In this document: positions 26,536 to 36,690 of the stretch, piece by piece
Layout: every line of letters begins with the position of its first letter
Numbering within the stretch: the stretch's first letter is position 1
Source: Desulfamplus sp.
GTDB taxonomy: Bacteria; Desulfobacterota; Desulfobacteria; Desulfobacterales; Desulfobacteraceae
NCBI GenBank assembly: GCA_015232455.1
Contig: JADFZQ010000001.1
Coordinates: 1-64,000, forward strand
Direction: 5' to 3'
DNA: 64,000 bases
Made by a program: the position numbers and the translations under genes
Notes under the pieces: generated by a model
What the model saw: only the letters and a program-made list of their open reading frames with translations
Database searches by the model: none
What the model was told of the DNA's origin: nothing

Positions 26536-28629
26536 TTGAAATACAACTCTCTTGATTATAAGACACTTACATTGGCAACTGCCATTGTATTTCTATTCTC
26601 CTTTTGTGTATTTGTCTTTTTTTATGAGAGGTATGAATATAAAAAGGCTAACTACCGCATAGAGCAGCATGCTGTTGTTATCTCCAACTCTCTTTGGAAT
26701 CTAAATCCCGAAGGCTCTGAAGAGTATCTCTCACTTGCTTGTAAATCCCATAACTACAAGATAATTACCGTGCTTGACACTAAAGGTAATCTTTTCAAAA
26801 GTGCTGAGGGATATGTAAAAGGGTGGAGCGAAAGACTTTTTACATTCATACACCTTATACCTAAAATAAAACTTGAATCTGACGTGAACTATAATGGTAG
26901 AAAAATAGGCGTGATCAAAGCTATTTGGAAATGTGATACCATCTATTTAGAGATGTATGTTCTTCTGGCAATGATTCTAACTTATTTTATTTGTTATCTT
27001 AATATACGTTTAATTGGTACAAACAGCTTGCTTGAAAAGAGAGTTAAAGAACGGACAATGGAGTTATCAATTGTCAATGCTTCTCTACAGGTTGAGTTAG
27101 AAGAACATCAAAAGGCACGAGAAGCCCTTAGAAAAAGCGAAGAGAAATACAGAATTCTTATTGAGAATATACCAGACGTTGTTTACAGAACAGATATGGA
27201 AGGAAATATTCTTTTCATGTCACGCTCATCTGAATTTGTCTCTGGTTATACTGCCAAAGAGGTAATAGGAAAAAAAGTAATAGACCTGTTTTACATAAAC
27301 CCTAATGAGAGATATGATTTTATCAAAATAATTCAACAAAACGGTTATGTAAATAATTACGAAGAGAAGTTAAAAAGAAAAGACGGAACTATTTGGTGGG
27401 CTTCAACAAGTGCCCATTTTTTCAAAGATGAAAATGGTAACATTTTAGGTATTGAAGGTGTCTTTAGAGATGTAACAAGAAGAAAAATGCTTGAAAATGA
27501 ACTTAGACAAGCTCAAAAGATGGAATCAATCGGGACATTAACAGGTGGCATTGCCCACGATTTTAACAATATTCTTAACATCATGCTTGGAAATGCTGAA
27601 TTGGCTATGGAAGATATTGAGAAATCTTCTCCCGCATACCATAAAATTAAGGCTATTAAAGCTGCTGGGCAAAAAGCATCAAATATTGTTAAGCAGCTTC
27701 TAAGTTTTAGTCGTAAAACTGATATGGAGCTTAAACCGATAAATATAGCTCCAGTTGTAAGAGAATCTATTCAGCTATTAAGAGCGACTATACCCTCAAA
27801 CATAGAGATTAGTGAAAATATCCAGCCCGATATTAACGACACAATTCTTGGACATTCGACTCAAATTCATCAGATTATTATAAATCTCTGTATTAACGCA
27901 TCTCATGCAATGGAAAATATGGAAGAGGGAACTATTGATATTAGTATAGAAAACATCGTAGTTGATAAATCTGAAAAACTAAGGATAACAGTAACTGATA
28001 GTGGGATAGGAATTGATCCTGAGATAATAGATAAAATTTTTGACCCATACTTTACAACAAAACCAGTTGACAAAGGGACTGGTATGGGGCTTGCAATTGT
28101 TCTTGGTATTGTTAAAAACCATAATGGATCAATTGAAGTTGAAAGTAACCCACAATATGGAACAACCTTTACCATTTTCTTTCCTCTTCATGGGCAAGAA
28201 TCTAAGGTTGATGATAATAAAGAAGCCTTGCAAGATAATTTATATCATGGAACAGAGAGGATACTTCTTGTTGATGATGATGAATTTATTGTTGATATGA
28301 CCAATGAGATGCTTGAAAGACTTGGATATAAAGTTGAGAGTAAAGGCGACCCTGAAGAGGCTCTTGAGCTTTTTATGGCTAACCCGTCTGCTTTTGATCT
28401 TATAATTACTGATATGACTATGCCAAACATGACAGGTGCAAAACTTGCCCAAAAAGTTAAGAAAATAAGAGCTGATATTCCAATTATTGTGTCAAGTGGT
28501 TATACTTCTGAAGTAAACGAAGAGAAAGCAAGAGAGACGGGTATTGCAGCCTATTTAATGAAACCTGTATCTATGCAGGAGCTTGGGCAGACGATCAGGG
28601 ATGTGCTTGGACAGAGTAAGATAAATTGA
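26536..28629 (+). CDS. Membrane-bound PAS hybrid histidine kinase (697 aa)
   Basis: The start is TTG with AAAGGAA upstream. Two membrane helices (about 12-32 and 145-163) enclose a periplasmic domain of about 110 residues. PAS at about 200-320 (KYRILIENIPDVVYRTDMEG). HisKA with GGIAHDFNNILNIMLG, phospho-acceptor His near residue 340. HATPase with INLCINASHAM, DSGIGIDP and GTGMGLAIV. C-terminal receiver (570-695) with LLVDDD, phospho-Asp in LIITDMTMPN and Lys in MKPV. 22 nt after the LolA-like gene. A repeat separates it from the TonB receptor. Confidence 0.92.
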   Translation: MKYNSLDYKTLTLATAIVFLFSFCVFVFFYERYEYKKANYRIEQHAVVISNSLWNLNPEGSEEYLSLACKSHNYKIITVLDTKGNLFKSAEGYVKGWSERLFTFIHLIPKIKLESDVNYNGRKIGVIKAIWKCDTIYLEMYVLLAMILTYFICYLNIRLIGTNSLLEKRVKERTMELSIVNASLQVELEEHQKAREALRKSEEKYRILIENIPDVVYRTDMEGNILFMSRSSEFVSGYTAKEVIGKKVIDLFYINPNERYDFIKIIQQNGYVNNYEEKLKRKDGTIWWASTSAHFFKDENGNILGIEGVFRDVTRRKMLENELRQAQKMESIGTLTGGIAHDFNNILNIMLGNAELAMEDIEKSSPAYHKIKAIKAAGQKASNIVKQLLSFSRKTDMELKPINIAPVVRESIQLLRATIPSNIEISENIQPDINDTILGHSTQIHQIIINLCINASHAMENMEEGTIDISIENIVVDKSEKLRITVTDSGIGIDPEIIDKIFDPYFTTKPVDKGTGMGLAIVLGIVKNHNGSIEVESNPQYGTTFTIFFPLHGQESKVDDNKEALQDNLYHGTERILLVDDDEFIVDMTNEMLERLGYKVESKGDPEEALELFMANPSAFDLIITDMTMPNMTGAKLAQKVKKIRADIPIIVSSGYTSEVNEEKARETGIAAYLMKPVSMQELGQTIRDVLGQSKIN

Positions 28630-28632
28630 TTA

Positions 28633-28665
28633 AGGTTTGACAACTTTTTAAAATTTGTCAAATCT
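28633..28665. repeat. Palindromic repeat, TTTGAC family, copy 2
   Basis: AGGTTTGACAA pairs with TTGTCAAATCT (one G-T pair) around a T/A-rich loop. Same family as 23751 and 51231. It sits between the hybrid kinase stop and the TonB receptor start and may attenuate transcription. Confidence 0.6.
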
Positions 28666-28680
28666 CAGCTTGGTGAATTT

Positions 28681-31017
28681 ATGATGCTTTACTATGATTC
28701 TTTAAAAAATTTGTTTTTTAATACGGCTCTAATTACCGCCTTTCTTTTGTATCCGATATTTAGCATAGCACAATCATCAAAGCCCAGAAGCTCTGTTGAG
28801 GCTCTTGCTGATTTGAGTATAGAGCAGTTAATGTCAATTGAGGTAAGCTCCACAACTTTCTTTGACACTCCTCCTGAAAAAGCCCCGGGTTCTATCTATC
28901 TTATTTCACAAGAAAAAATGGAAAATTCCTATTCATCAAGTATCTCTGATTTTCTTGAGTATTATGTTCCGGGTGTAAATATCTCAAGGGCTTATAGTGC
29001 TGGGTCTCTCTATTCAGCAAGGGGAATTGCATCTCCATCTAACTCTACCACTCTTTTTATGGTTAATGGCACAAACATGAATGTAAGCAGTGGAACAGGA
29101 ATCAACACAAACCTTAACCTCCCACTTCTTGGTGATGTTGAACGTATAGAGGTTTTAAAAGGTCCATGTTCAATTATTCATGGTAGTGGCTCTATAAATG
29201 GGTTTATAAACGTAATTCAAAAAAATGGCAGAGATAATCAGGGTGGATTTATTAACACAGAAGCTGGATTAAATGATGGGCTTATCAAAACAGAGACTGG
29301 TTACGGAGTATCATCTTCAGAATATGGAGATACTTTTATCTATGCTGGTGCTGTAAAATCAGATGGGATTAGCGAGTATGGAGACAATGCCTCTAATAAC
29401 CAAAGCACAATAAATGATAACTATTTTCCTAATATAAATAGCCGCTTTTCTTTAAATTGGGAAAAAGATAATTTTCATTTAATTACCTTTTTTCAAAACG
29501 AAGAGGTCGAATCTACATTACCTTGGAGACCCTTTAAAAAAGAATCAACTACAACTGCTGATGCTAATAATATTGCTACCAGCAACACCAGTGATACTAT
29601 TACTAATAAATCTTCAGATTTTTCTAATAAACATGTTGGTATGAAAACTATGGCTCTACTTCCTCAGTTGAATCTTGATCTTACCGATACTGAGAAGCTG
29701 ACTATAGAGCTACCTATCCAATATTTTGAGTATGATCCAGCATACTTCTCTTCAGAGGCATTTGATCTTGATTCAGAGATTCAACTTAAATCAAATCTTA
29801 TATTTAAGACAACAAGATTTTCAAACCATAGGGTTGCTCTTGGAGGCTCGACCTGTTTTAAGCAGTTTGATTCTGACCGTGTCTCAATCTATATCCCATC
29901 AATAATTACAGAAGACGATGATTTTATGGTTGATACAAAAGCAGACTTACATTGGTTTGATAGTTCTCTATTTTTTGAAGATAACTATCAGTTGACAAAA
30001 AATCTGACACTCTTTGCAGGTCTTAGATACGATACTACCTATGGTTCTTCTAATAGTTTTAAAAATGTTGAGAGCTTTACTATAAGTGGTGATGATGGAG
30101 AGATAAATTATATTCCATCTGGCTCTTTAGAGCTTAGTGTAGATGGAGGTTTTGGGTATGCTTTAATACCAAGATGTGGATTCACTTATGACATTGATGA
30201 ACATAAAATAGTTAAATTTGTATATCAAGAGGGATACCACAACTCTGATTATATAACGATAATGAAATATCTAAATTCATTTAGCGGCGGAGAGCCAATT
30301 GTGTCAGAAGAGGTAGAGAGTTATGAGTTAAGTTATTACCAAGATTTTATGAACCGTAGATTTCAATTTAATCTTAACATTTATAGCAATATTTTTGATA
30401 ACACTATCTTGATACTAATGGATCAAGATGAAGATGGGTTTGTTGATAGCCAAATTACTGATGAATTTATATCATCTGGCTTTGAAGCATCTTTAACTTA
30501 TAACCCTGCAAACGATACAACTATGGAGGTCTCCTACTCTTTTTCTCAACCATATAATATGGACGATGATACTAAAGTTAATCCTCATCTTGTTAATAAA
30601 ACAGGTGAACTCTGGAAAGCATTTCCTGAACATACAGTCAAGCTCAATTTAACCAAATCGTTTATGAATGAGAAGTTAGCTATTTCATTAGGGGGCATTT
30701 TTAACAGTGCTACTAATACTTCTGAACAGAGTGAAATTTTAATTGATCAAAGTAGCGATAATGAAACACTAATACAAGATACACAAACCCCAGAATCTAA
30801 CCCAAACATACAAGAAGATATGTTTAACCACGACAGATTTCTCTTCAACATAGGTGCAAGATACCATTTAACTAAAGAGTTATCTTTAGTAGTTAAAGGT
30901 GAAAATATCTTTAATAATGATGTACCAGCCGCAGGATACTACTATAACCTTCAAAATTCTGAAAATATCTCCTTAGAACACCCAACTTACTATATTGGTC
31001 TTAGCTGGAAATTCTAA
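28681..31017 (+). CDS. TonB-dependent outer-membrane receptor (778 aa)
   Basis: A signal peptide is followed by a plug domain at about residues 50-170: IEVSSTTFFDTPPEKAPGSIYLIS, SDFLEYYVPGVNISR, LFMVNGTNMN, VERIEVLKGPCSIIHGSG. The remaining 600 residues are amphipathic strands, ending in a C-terminal Phe (YYIGLSWKF), the outer-membrane insertion signal. IEQLMSIEVSS near the N-terminus is typical of receptors paired with YfiR proteins. Its stop overlaps the ATG of the YfiR-like gene (TAATG). Ligand unknown. Confidence 0.92.
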   Translation: MMLYYDSLKNLFFNTALITAFLLYPIFSIAQSSKPRSSVEALADLSIEQLMSIEVSSTTFFDTPPEKAPGSIYLISQEKMENSYSSSISDFLEYYVPGVNISRAYSAGSLYSARGIASPSNSTTLFMVNGTNMNVSSGTGINTNLNLPLLGDVERIEVLKGPCSIIHGSGSINGFINVIQKNGRDNQGGFINTEAGLNDGLIKTETGYGVSSSEYGDTFIYAGAVKSDGISEYGDNASNNQSTINDNYFPNINSRFSLNWEKDNFHLITFFQNEEVESTLPWRPFKKESTTTADANNIATSNTSDTITNKSSDFSNKHVGMKTMALLPQLNLDLTDTEKLTIELPIQYFEYDPAYFSSEAFDLDSEIQLKSNLIFKTTRFSNHRVALGGSTCFKQFDSDRVSIYIPSIITEDDDFMVDTKADLHWFDSSLFFEDNYQLTKNLTLFAGLRYDTTYGSSNSFKNVESFTISGDDGEINYIPSGSLELSVDGGFGYALIPRCGFTYDIDEHKIVKFVYQEGYHNSDYITIMKYLNSFSGGEPIVSEEVESYELSYYQDFMNRRFQFNLNIYSNIFDNTILILMDQDEDGFVDSQITDEFISSGFEASLTYNPANDTTMEVSYSFSQPYNMDDDTKVNPHLVNKTGELWKAFPEHTVKLNLTKSFMNEKLAISLGGIFNSATNTSEQSEILIDQSSDNETLIQDTQTPESNPNIQEDMFNHDRFLFNIGARYHLTKELSLVVKGENIFNNDVPAAGYYYNLQNSENISLEHPTYYIGLSWKF

Positions 31018-31820
31018 TGTCAACAACCAAACCTACTTTACTAAAATTTTTAATAAAACTTCACACTATAAGTTTTACCCTGTTTACTGCACTTAAATTT
31101 TTCTTAAGTGCAGCAATATTTCTCATACTATTTTCCTATCAAGCAGCACAAGCACAAGAAGAGCCTTCAAAACAAGAGATTCAAGCTGCAATGATAATTA
31201 AATTTACTGATTTCATAGAGTGGTCTTCTGAATCTTTTGATAAAACTTCAAATAATTTTACAATCGCTATTTTGGGAAGAAATGAGTATCAAGGTCTTTT
31301 TGAACCATTTATAGACCGCCTATTTTATGGAAAACAACTCAAAATTATCCACTATCCGGCTATTGAAAATATTTACTCACCTATTGAAATTCTTGGAAAA
31401 ATTCAAATCTTAATCGTCAGCTCTTCGGAGAAAAAAGAGATAAAACCTCTGCTTGATAAACTTAAAGGCAAACCAATTCTAACTATTGGTGATTTTCAAG
31501 GATTTGCTCAAAGCGGCGGGATAATCAACTTCTTTAAAAAAGCAAATAACAGAATAGGATTTGAAATAAACATGGAATCAAAAGAGTTATCAGGTATAAA
31601 GATAAGTTCACATCTTCTTAAATTAGCTAAAATTGTAGAACCTTCTGGCGTGAAATCTCAAAAAAATGGAACATCTGAAGATAGCGACAAATTTCAAAAC
31701 AGCGATCAAGGAATGACAATCCGTAAGGGAATAAAGAAGATTGGCGAAGGAATCAAGAACATTGGAAAGGAAGTAAAGCAGATGGGTCAAGAGCTAAATA
31801 AAAAAGGGGAAAAATTATGA
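31017..31820 (+). CDS. YfiR/DUF4154-family periplasmic protein (267 aa)
   Basis: The N-terminal hydrophobic segment ([16 protein letters not shown]) ends near AQAQEEP. The body carries YfiR family marks: [64 protein letters not shown] and [19 protein letters not shown]. YfiR represses a partner diguanylate cyclase in Pseudomonas; here the partner is more likely the kinase translated from the ATGA overlap. The C-terminal 40 residues are an unusual Lys/Gly amphipathic helix repeating [18 protein letters not shown]. Start and stop overlap both neighbours. Confidence 0.85.
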   Translation: MSTTKPTLLKFLIKLHTISFTLFTALKFFLSAAIFLILFSYQAAQAQEEPSKQEIQAAMIIKFTDFIEWSSESFDKTSNNFTIAILGRNEYQGLFEPFIDRLFYGKQLKIIHYPAIENIYSPIEILGKIQILIVSSSEKKEIKPLLDKLKGKPILTIGDFQGFAQSGGIINFFKKANNRIGFEINMESKELSGIKISSHLLKLAKIVEPSGVKSQKNGTSEDSDKFQNSDQGMTIRKGIKKIGEGIKNIGKEVKQMGQELNKKGEKL

Positions 31821-34279
31821 GCCTGTTTAAGAAAAAAGAGACACTTTCCCACCAACGCACAATTTCCCCTAAAAAAAGAGCTGACTCAGAACCTCTTACT
31901 AATTGCAGTATGTCAAAAAATAGACACAGAGATTGCATTAATCCATTAGAAACAATGCATATACACAAACGGCTTTTCCACCTTTTCTTGTCAAAGCAGA
32001 GCCTTAAAAGTAAAATGTTTATGATGATTTTTATAAGCAATGTAGCAGCACTTATTTTTGCAGGCTCTTTTTTTGTTATCAATGACCTTCACATAATGAA
32101 ATCAACAATTAATTACGTAGCATCATCTCTTACCGCGTTAGTTGAGACACACATTGAAGCTCCGCTCTATTTTAACGATCCAGAGGCAGCAGAAGAGACT
32201 TTAAGCTCTTTAAAGGAGAATAACGATATTCTTGCAGCAGGTGTTTATAATGATAAAGGCGATCTTTTTGCATATTATATAGCTAGCTCAAATGTTGGGC
32301 AGAGCGGCTCTATTACTCTTGATGAGCTAAAAAGTAAAAAACTCTTACCTGATGGTTTAAACCATTGTGCTGCATATATTGAATCCCATAAAACAATTAT
32401 GTTTAATGGAAAACAGCTTGGACACCTCTTGATTATTGCTGGTACAAGCAAAATCATGGATTTAGTTACATGGTATGTTGGGTATAATATTTTCATTATC
32501 CTTGCAGCAGGGCTTTTGGTCTATTTTATCTCATCAAGATTTATGAAAATTTTGGCTTCTCCTATTGCAACGTTGACTAATGCCGTCAAATTAATATCAA
32601 AAGAGAAGAACTATTCTCTTAGAGTGCCGTGTTATGCAGACTCTTATGATGAGATACATTATATGATTCAAGCATTTAACCAGATGATAAGCGAGATTCA
32701 GGTAAGAGATTTTGAGCTTGAAAATCACAAGACAATTTTAGAAGAAAAAGTCCAAGAGAGAACTAGAAGGCTTCAAGATTTAAACCATGAGCTTATGGTC
32801 TCTAAGGAGAAGGCAGAAGTTGCAAACAAAGCGAAAAGTGCATTTCTTGCAAGCATGAGCCACGAGCTTAGAACCCCTTTAAACGGTATTCTTGGTTATA
32901 CTCAAATAATGGAGAGAAATGGCAATCTTCAGGAAAAAGAGCTAAAGCAACTTAGGATAATCAGCCAAAGTGGTGAACATCTTCTTATGATGATTAACGA
33001 TATTTTGGATTTATCAAAGATTGAAGCAGGAAAGATGGAGATAAATCCAGTTGAATTTTCTCTTGCAGGACTTTTAGAGGCAACCTCTGCCATTACCCGT
33101 ATTAAGGCAAAAAAGAAGAATATAAATTTTAAACTTAAAGCATCTGAAAACTTACCAAAATGGGTTATTGGTGATGAGGTAAGAATCCGTCAGGTGTTGT
33201 TTAATATTTTGGATAATGCAGTTAAATTCACAAAAGAAGGAGTTGTTGAATATATTGTTGATCATGACCATGACTCTCCAAAAGGTTCAAAGAGTTGGAT
33301 TCGATTTTCAATTAAAGATTCTGGAACTGGAATTGATGAGAATGACTTAGAAAAAATATTCTATCCTTTTGAACAGGCTGGAAATCCAAATGACAGCGTT
33401 CAAGGCACAGGGCTTGGGCTTGCAATATCACAACGCCTTGTAAGATTGATGGGAAGCGATCTTGTTGTAAAATCAAAATTGGGAGAGGGTAGTATTTTTA
33501 GCTTTTCAATAAACCTTCCAGAGACAAGCGGAAGGGAGATAAAACTTGAATCAGATAAACATATTATTGGAATTGCTAATAAAAATTTTCATATTCTTGT
33601 TGCAGATGACAACCTAAATAATAGAGAGCTTTTAAGAGATGCCTTAGAACCACTTGGATTTAACATCCAAATGGCAGATAACGGAAAAGATTGTATTGAA
33701 AAGGCTCTTGAGAATAAACCAGATGTTATTTTGATGGACTTGATGATGCCAAAGATGAACGGATTTGAGGCGATCGAACTTATCAGACGAAATCCTGCTT
33801 TAAAGGGAATTCTTATTATAGCAATCTCTGCAAGTGTTGTTAATGAATCAAGAGAAAAGAGCCTCCGTGCTGGTTGTGATGAATTTCTTACCAAACCTGT
33901 GAGTCTTAATTCGCTTTTTACTGTAATTTCAAAATATAGAGAGATTGATTGGATATATCAAGATGAGGAAAATAGCGAACTAAACAAGCCTCTTGTTGGA
34001 GAAAATATTTCTGAAAATATATCACCTTTAACAGATATGAGAGACTCAACAGGATTTTCTTCTGAGGAGAAACGCTACATTGCTGAAAATATAGGAAAAC
34101 TTGATGAACTTTTAGAAGTTGCAAAACAGGGCGATGTTGCTGGTATTCAAGAGTGGGTTCAATCCGTTTCAGCAACAGATGCTGTTGCTTTACGATTTAA
34201 AAACATAATCAATGACTTTGCCGAAAATTTTATGATTGATGAAGTGGTTACGCTGGTTGAGAAAATTATGTCCCTGTAA
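31817..34279 (+). CDS. Hybrid sensor histidine kinase, CHASE8-HAMP-HisKA-HATPase-REC (820 aa)
   Basis: It starts in an ATGA overlap with the YfiR-like gene. Helices near 63-85 and 216-237 flank a periplasmic domain with [24 protein letters not shown] (CHASE8-like). HAMP follows ([24 protein letters not shown]), then His[21 protein letters not shown] with His near 348, HATPase [27 protein letters not shown], and a receiver with LVADDN and [11 protein letters not shown] (Asp near 639). The last 100 residues are helical but no Hpt motif is clear. Likely reads receptor or YfiR status. Confidence 0.92.
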   Translation: MSLFKKKETLSHQRTISPKKRADSEPLTNCSMSKNRHRDCINPLETMHIHKRLFHLFLSKQSLKSKMFMMIFISNVAALIFAGSFFVINDLHIMKSTINYVASSLTALVETHIEAPLYFNDPEAAEETLSSLKENNDILAAGVYNDKGDLFAYYIASSNVGQSGSITLDELKSKKLLPDGLNHCAAYIESHKTIMFNGKQLGHLLIIAGTSKIMDLVTWYVGYNIFIILAAGLLVYFISSRFMKILASPIATLTNAVKLISKEKNYSLRVPCYADSYDEIHYMIQAFNQMISEIQVRDFELENHKTILEEKVQERTRRLQDLNHELMVSKEKAEVANKAKSAFLASMSHELRTPLNGILGYTQIMERNGNLQEKELKQLRIISQSGEHLLMMINDILDLSKIEAGKMEINPVEFSLAGLLEATSAITRIKAKKKNINFKLKASENLPKWVIGDEVRIRQVLFNILDNAVKFTKEGVVEYIVDHDHDSPKGSKSWIRFSIKDSGTGIDENDLEKIFYPFEQAGNPNDSVQGTGLGLAISQRLVRLMGSDLVVKSKLGEGSIFSFSINLPETSGREIKLESDKHIIGIANKNFHILVADDNLNNRELLRDALEPLGFNIQMADNGKDCIEKALENKPDVILMDLMMPKMNGFEAIELIRRNPALKGILIIAISASVVNESREKSLRAGCDEFLTKPVSLNSLFTVISKYREIDWIYQDEENSELNKPLVGENISENISPLTDMRDSTGFSSEEKRYIAENIGKLDELLEVAKQGDVAGIQEWVQSVSATDAVALRFKNIINDFAENFMIDEVVTLVEKIMSL

Positions 34280-34307
34280 ATAATTCCGTCAGCACGGAAT
34301 TATTTAC
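34276..34307. terminator. Bidirectional terminator with 14-bp perfect stem
   Basis: GTAAATAATTCCGT (34276-34289) and its exact complement (34294-34307) flank a CAGC loop. The stop codon of the kinase (34277-34279) is inside the stem. It separates convergent genes and can act on both strands, though T-runs are short. Confidence 0.7.
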
Positions 34308-34313
34308 CGTAAG

Positions 34314-34922
34314 TTAAAATTTGTTATCCCGTGTCAAGACAAATGTGCCGGTAAATGTTTTGAGATATGAACCTATGTCGGGTTTGGCAAAAACCCGGAG
34401 GCCGCTCAGACTGTATTCGTAGGTTCCCGCACTCAGACCATACACGGACAGGGGAATGATTTCTTCAAAATATTCAACCAACGGAAGACCAGCGGTGCCT
34501 ACGGCATACATGACGACTTCAAAGCGATTATCTTTTAATCGCTGAGGAATTCTACCAATCTTAGGACCCTTGTAGGGGAAAAAAACTTTCACTTTCAAAA
34601 AAACCTGAACAGGGAAGGTCTCCGTTACAATTATTTCAACATTATATGCAAAGGGACTTGTAAACGGGGATTGTCCGGACACTTTGTAGTCTGTCAGACT
34701 CCAGCCGCCCTTTTCGGTGAGCTGAAACTTCGCATCCTGAAACATACATGGTTGTTCAGGTGTATCAACACAGGGAATTGTGAGAATTCCGGTCTGAATT
34801 CCGGTCTGAATCACAGTCTGATAACCCGGATACTCACCTGCCGGAAGGGATTCCCCTGAAACAGGACTGACTGCCAGCACAATGAGCATACCCAACAAGT
34901 ACAAAATTTTTGCCGATTTCAT
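34314..34922 (-). CDS. Exported protein of unknown function, 202 aa, higher G+C than neighbours
   Basis: ATG at 34922 follows GAGGAGGAAGAG closely, so it is preferred over the frame start 7 codons upstream. Signal peptide KILYLLGMLIVLAVSPVSGE. The mature part has DTPEQPCMFQDAKFQL with one Cys and beta-rich sequence ending FAKPDIGSYLKTFTGTFVLT. Codons end in G/C more often than in nearby genes. Three tandem 12-nt units at 34784-34819 encode a TVIQTGIQTG run. No family recognised. Composition and the attC-like site upstream suggest acquired DNA. Confidence 0.6.
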   Translation of the reverse strand: MKSAKILYLLGMLIVLAVSPVSGESLPAGEYPGYQTVIQTGIQTGILTIPCVDTPEQPCMFQDAKFQLTEKGGWSLTDYKVSGQSPFTSPFAYNVEIIVTETFPVQVFLKVKVFFPYKGPKIGRIPQRLKDNRFEVVMYAVGTAGLPLVEYFEEIIPLSVYGLSAGTYEYSLSGLRVFAKPDIGSYLKTFTGTFVLTRDNKF

Positions 34923-35085
34923 ATCTCTTCCTCCTCTTACCACTGTTTTTCGACATACAATATGTTGTGTTTTTAAATACCAAACTTCTACAACATATCG
35001 TTTTTTTTATGCTACTTGGAATAGTGTGATCCCAATACCGATTAAGCTCCTTAAGTTAAATAAATACAACTAATAATTGACTTCG

Positions 35086-35173
35086 AGCCAACGTGGAGGT
35101 GAGCAGCCGCCTAAAGATGTTTGCAAAGAACCGCTCACGTTCTGTGGCGGTCGGCTTGAGCGACTTGTTAGCC
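35086..35173 (-). other. attC-like recombination site (integron cassette type)
   Basis: Read on the - strand it begins GGCTAACAAGTCGCTCAAGC (R'' and L''), continues CGACCGCC, and ends GGCGGCTGCTCACCTCC ACGTTGGCT (L' and R'). The core boxes are GGCTAAC (35167-35173) and GTTGGCT (35086-35092), about 88 bp apart; CCGCC/GGCGG and GTGAGC/GCTCAC pair inside. It lies directly 3' of the 198-aa gene, which is where a gene-cassette attC belongs. Alternatively a chance G+C-rich hairpin. No integrase of the IntI type is in the window. Confidence 0.45.
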
Positions 35174-35207
35174 CCCTGAAGATGATTTTTGATATTACAC
35201 ATGACAT

Positions 35208-35804
35208 TTATTGTAACGAGGGATGTACCCAATGTTTTTGACGTGAATTATTTGCTTCGTCATTTTGGGAATCTACATTGCTTTTTTGATTTTTAATAGG
35301 CGAATAATTTTCAGTTCTATCTCGAAAATTATCGGCAGTCTGCATGCTGTCAAAGCTTACACCAACAACTACTCTTATGATAGTATCTTGTCTATCTACC
35401 TCTATTACTTCTACACCTTTTAATGCGGCTTCTCTCATTGTTTCGACAACTTGATTACGTTGTTCGCTGGTATATTGCCCTTCATTACCGTTGATTTTCA
35501 TTGCTTCTTGAACCGATGTGGTCTCTTCAAAAGTAGAGCCATAAATAAAAGCTGCTAAAGAAGCCTTTGCTCTAGAAACTGCCATTCTTTCTGCTATTCT
35601 TTTTGCCGTCGCTTTTGGTATACCAGTTTGTACTATATCCTGTTCCGCTGATGAAACAATGCGTATTGTTCCGTCTGGAAAAACTGCTTCTATAGCCTGA
35701 TTTAAAGGCAAATCTCCAATTTTTGAAATTGGAATTGCAGCAGAATAAACACTACTTGATAAAGTAAAAACGAGAAAAGCACACAAACATGATATTTTTT
35801 GCAT
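35208..35804 (-). CDS. Exported LPP20-like protein (198 aa)
   Basis: Signal peptide ISCLCAFLVFTLSSSVYSA. The body has RIAERMAVSRAKASLAAFIYG, an Ala/Arg-rich helix followed by a beta strand (VEVIEVDRQDTIIRVVVGVS), which is the pattern of LPP20-like exported proteins that act as envelope or secretion accessory factors. The Ser/Asn/Gln-rich C-terminal tail is disordered. GAGGT precedes the ATG. 12 nt after the 285-aa gene, so last in a four-gene exported-protein operon, and followed by the attC-like site. Confidence 0.65.
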   Translation of the reverse strand: MQKISCLCAFLVFTLSSSVYSAAIPISKIGDLPLNQAIEAVFPDGTIRIVSSAEQDIVQTGIPKATAKRIAERMAVSRAKASLAAFIYGSTFEETTSVQEAMKINGNEGQYTSEQRNQVVETMREAALKGVEVIEVDRQDTIIRVVVGVSFDSMQTADNFRDRTENYSPIKNQKSNVDSQNDEANNSRQKHWVHPSLQ

Positions 35805-35815
35805 AAATCACCTCA

Positions 35816-36673
35816 TTATTTAAATAAATTTTCTATTAGATTTATAGTTGAAATATAGTACAACTCACCACATTTTAGAGCATCATTATCGTCAAATAAA
35901 GACGGGAAGCCATTTAATATAGAAACATCACTTAAATTTACGTCAGAACATATACAAGAAGCTGGCAAGGTCAGTAGAATAGGTTTTTTGGGATATTCTT
36001 TAAACATTATTTTAGTTTTCATTATCAAATCCCCTTTGCAATATTCATCATCAATAAAAATATTTCCACTAATGTTTTCTGCATTGCATTTTTGTTTAGG
36101 AAAAATATCAGTTTGAGTTGATATAATTAATTCATTAGAACTTGATGGGTTAATTATTTCTGATAATTCTTTTGCAAAATAGTCGGAAATATATTGACAT
36201 GCTTGATAAGATAAAGTGTCACAATTTATTTTTTTTACCCCATATTCTTGAAGTGAAATATGAGCTTTAATTTTTGATACTTGTTGATATATTTCTGGAG
36301 AAATTTTCAACTTTACAAAATACACATCAATTTCTCTTCTCCCTTCGTATAATACGTGATATTTTAATGGAAAGTTAGAGTGAATCATTTTATTTATCTT
36401 ATTCATATAATTAAAAGAATAACCTGAAGTAGATAATTTTTCTTTAATTATAGACTCACTTGAGAGTCTGCTTCCTTCAAGGAATTCTTGTGCATGTAAA
36501 AGTGCATCAATTATAGCAAATTCTTTGGCCTTCAAATCATTTTTAATATCGCTGATACCTTCTACAATAAGTGAATTATCATCATAGCTAAAAATTGTAG
36601 CTGAAAAACAAATATTGTATTTCAAAACAACAAAAACGCAAAAAACACAAATATAATAGATTACTTTACACAT
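35816..36673 (-). CDS. Exported protein of unknown function (285 aa)
   Basis: An N-terminal hydrophobic stretch (VIYYICVFCVFVVLKYNICF) reads as signal peptide or anchor. It then has an LPP20-like arrangement: SLIVEGISDIKNDLKAKEFAIIDALLHAQEFL followed by YHVLYEGRREIDVYFVKLKIS. Four Cys lie in the second half (CDTLSYQAC, PASCICSDV). It may pair with the 198-aa protein downstream, which has a related helix-strand core. GAGGTC lies upstream of the ATG. Function unknown. Confidence 0.6.
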   Translation of the reverse strand: MCKVIYYICVFCVFVVLKYNICFSATIFSYDDNSLIVEGISDIKNDLKAKEFAIIDALLHAQEFLEGSRLSSESIIKEKLSTSGYSFNYMNKINKMIHSNFPLKYHVLYEGRREIDVYFVKLKISPEIYQQVSKIKAHISLQEYGVKKINCDTLSYQACQYISDYFAKELSEIINPSSSNELIISTQTDIFPKQKCNAENISGNIFIDDEYCKGDLIMKTKIMFKEYPKKPILLTLPASCICSDVNLSDVSILNGFPSLFDDNDALKCGELYYISTINLIENLFK

Positions 36674-36690
36674 TAAAGACCTCGCCTAAA

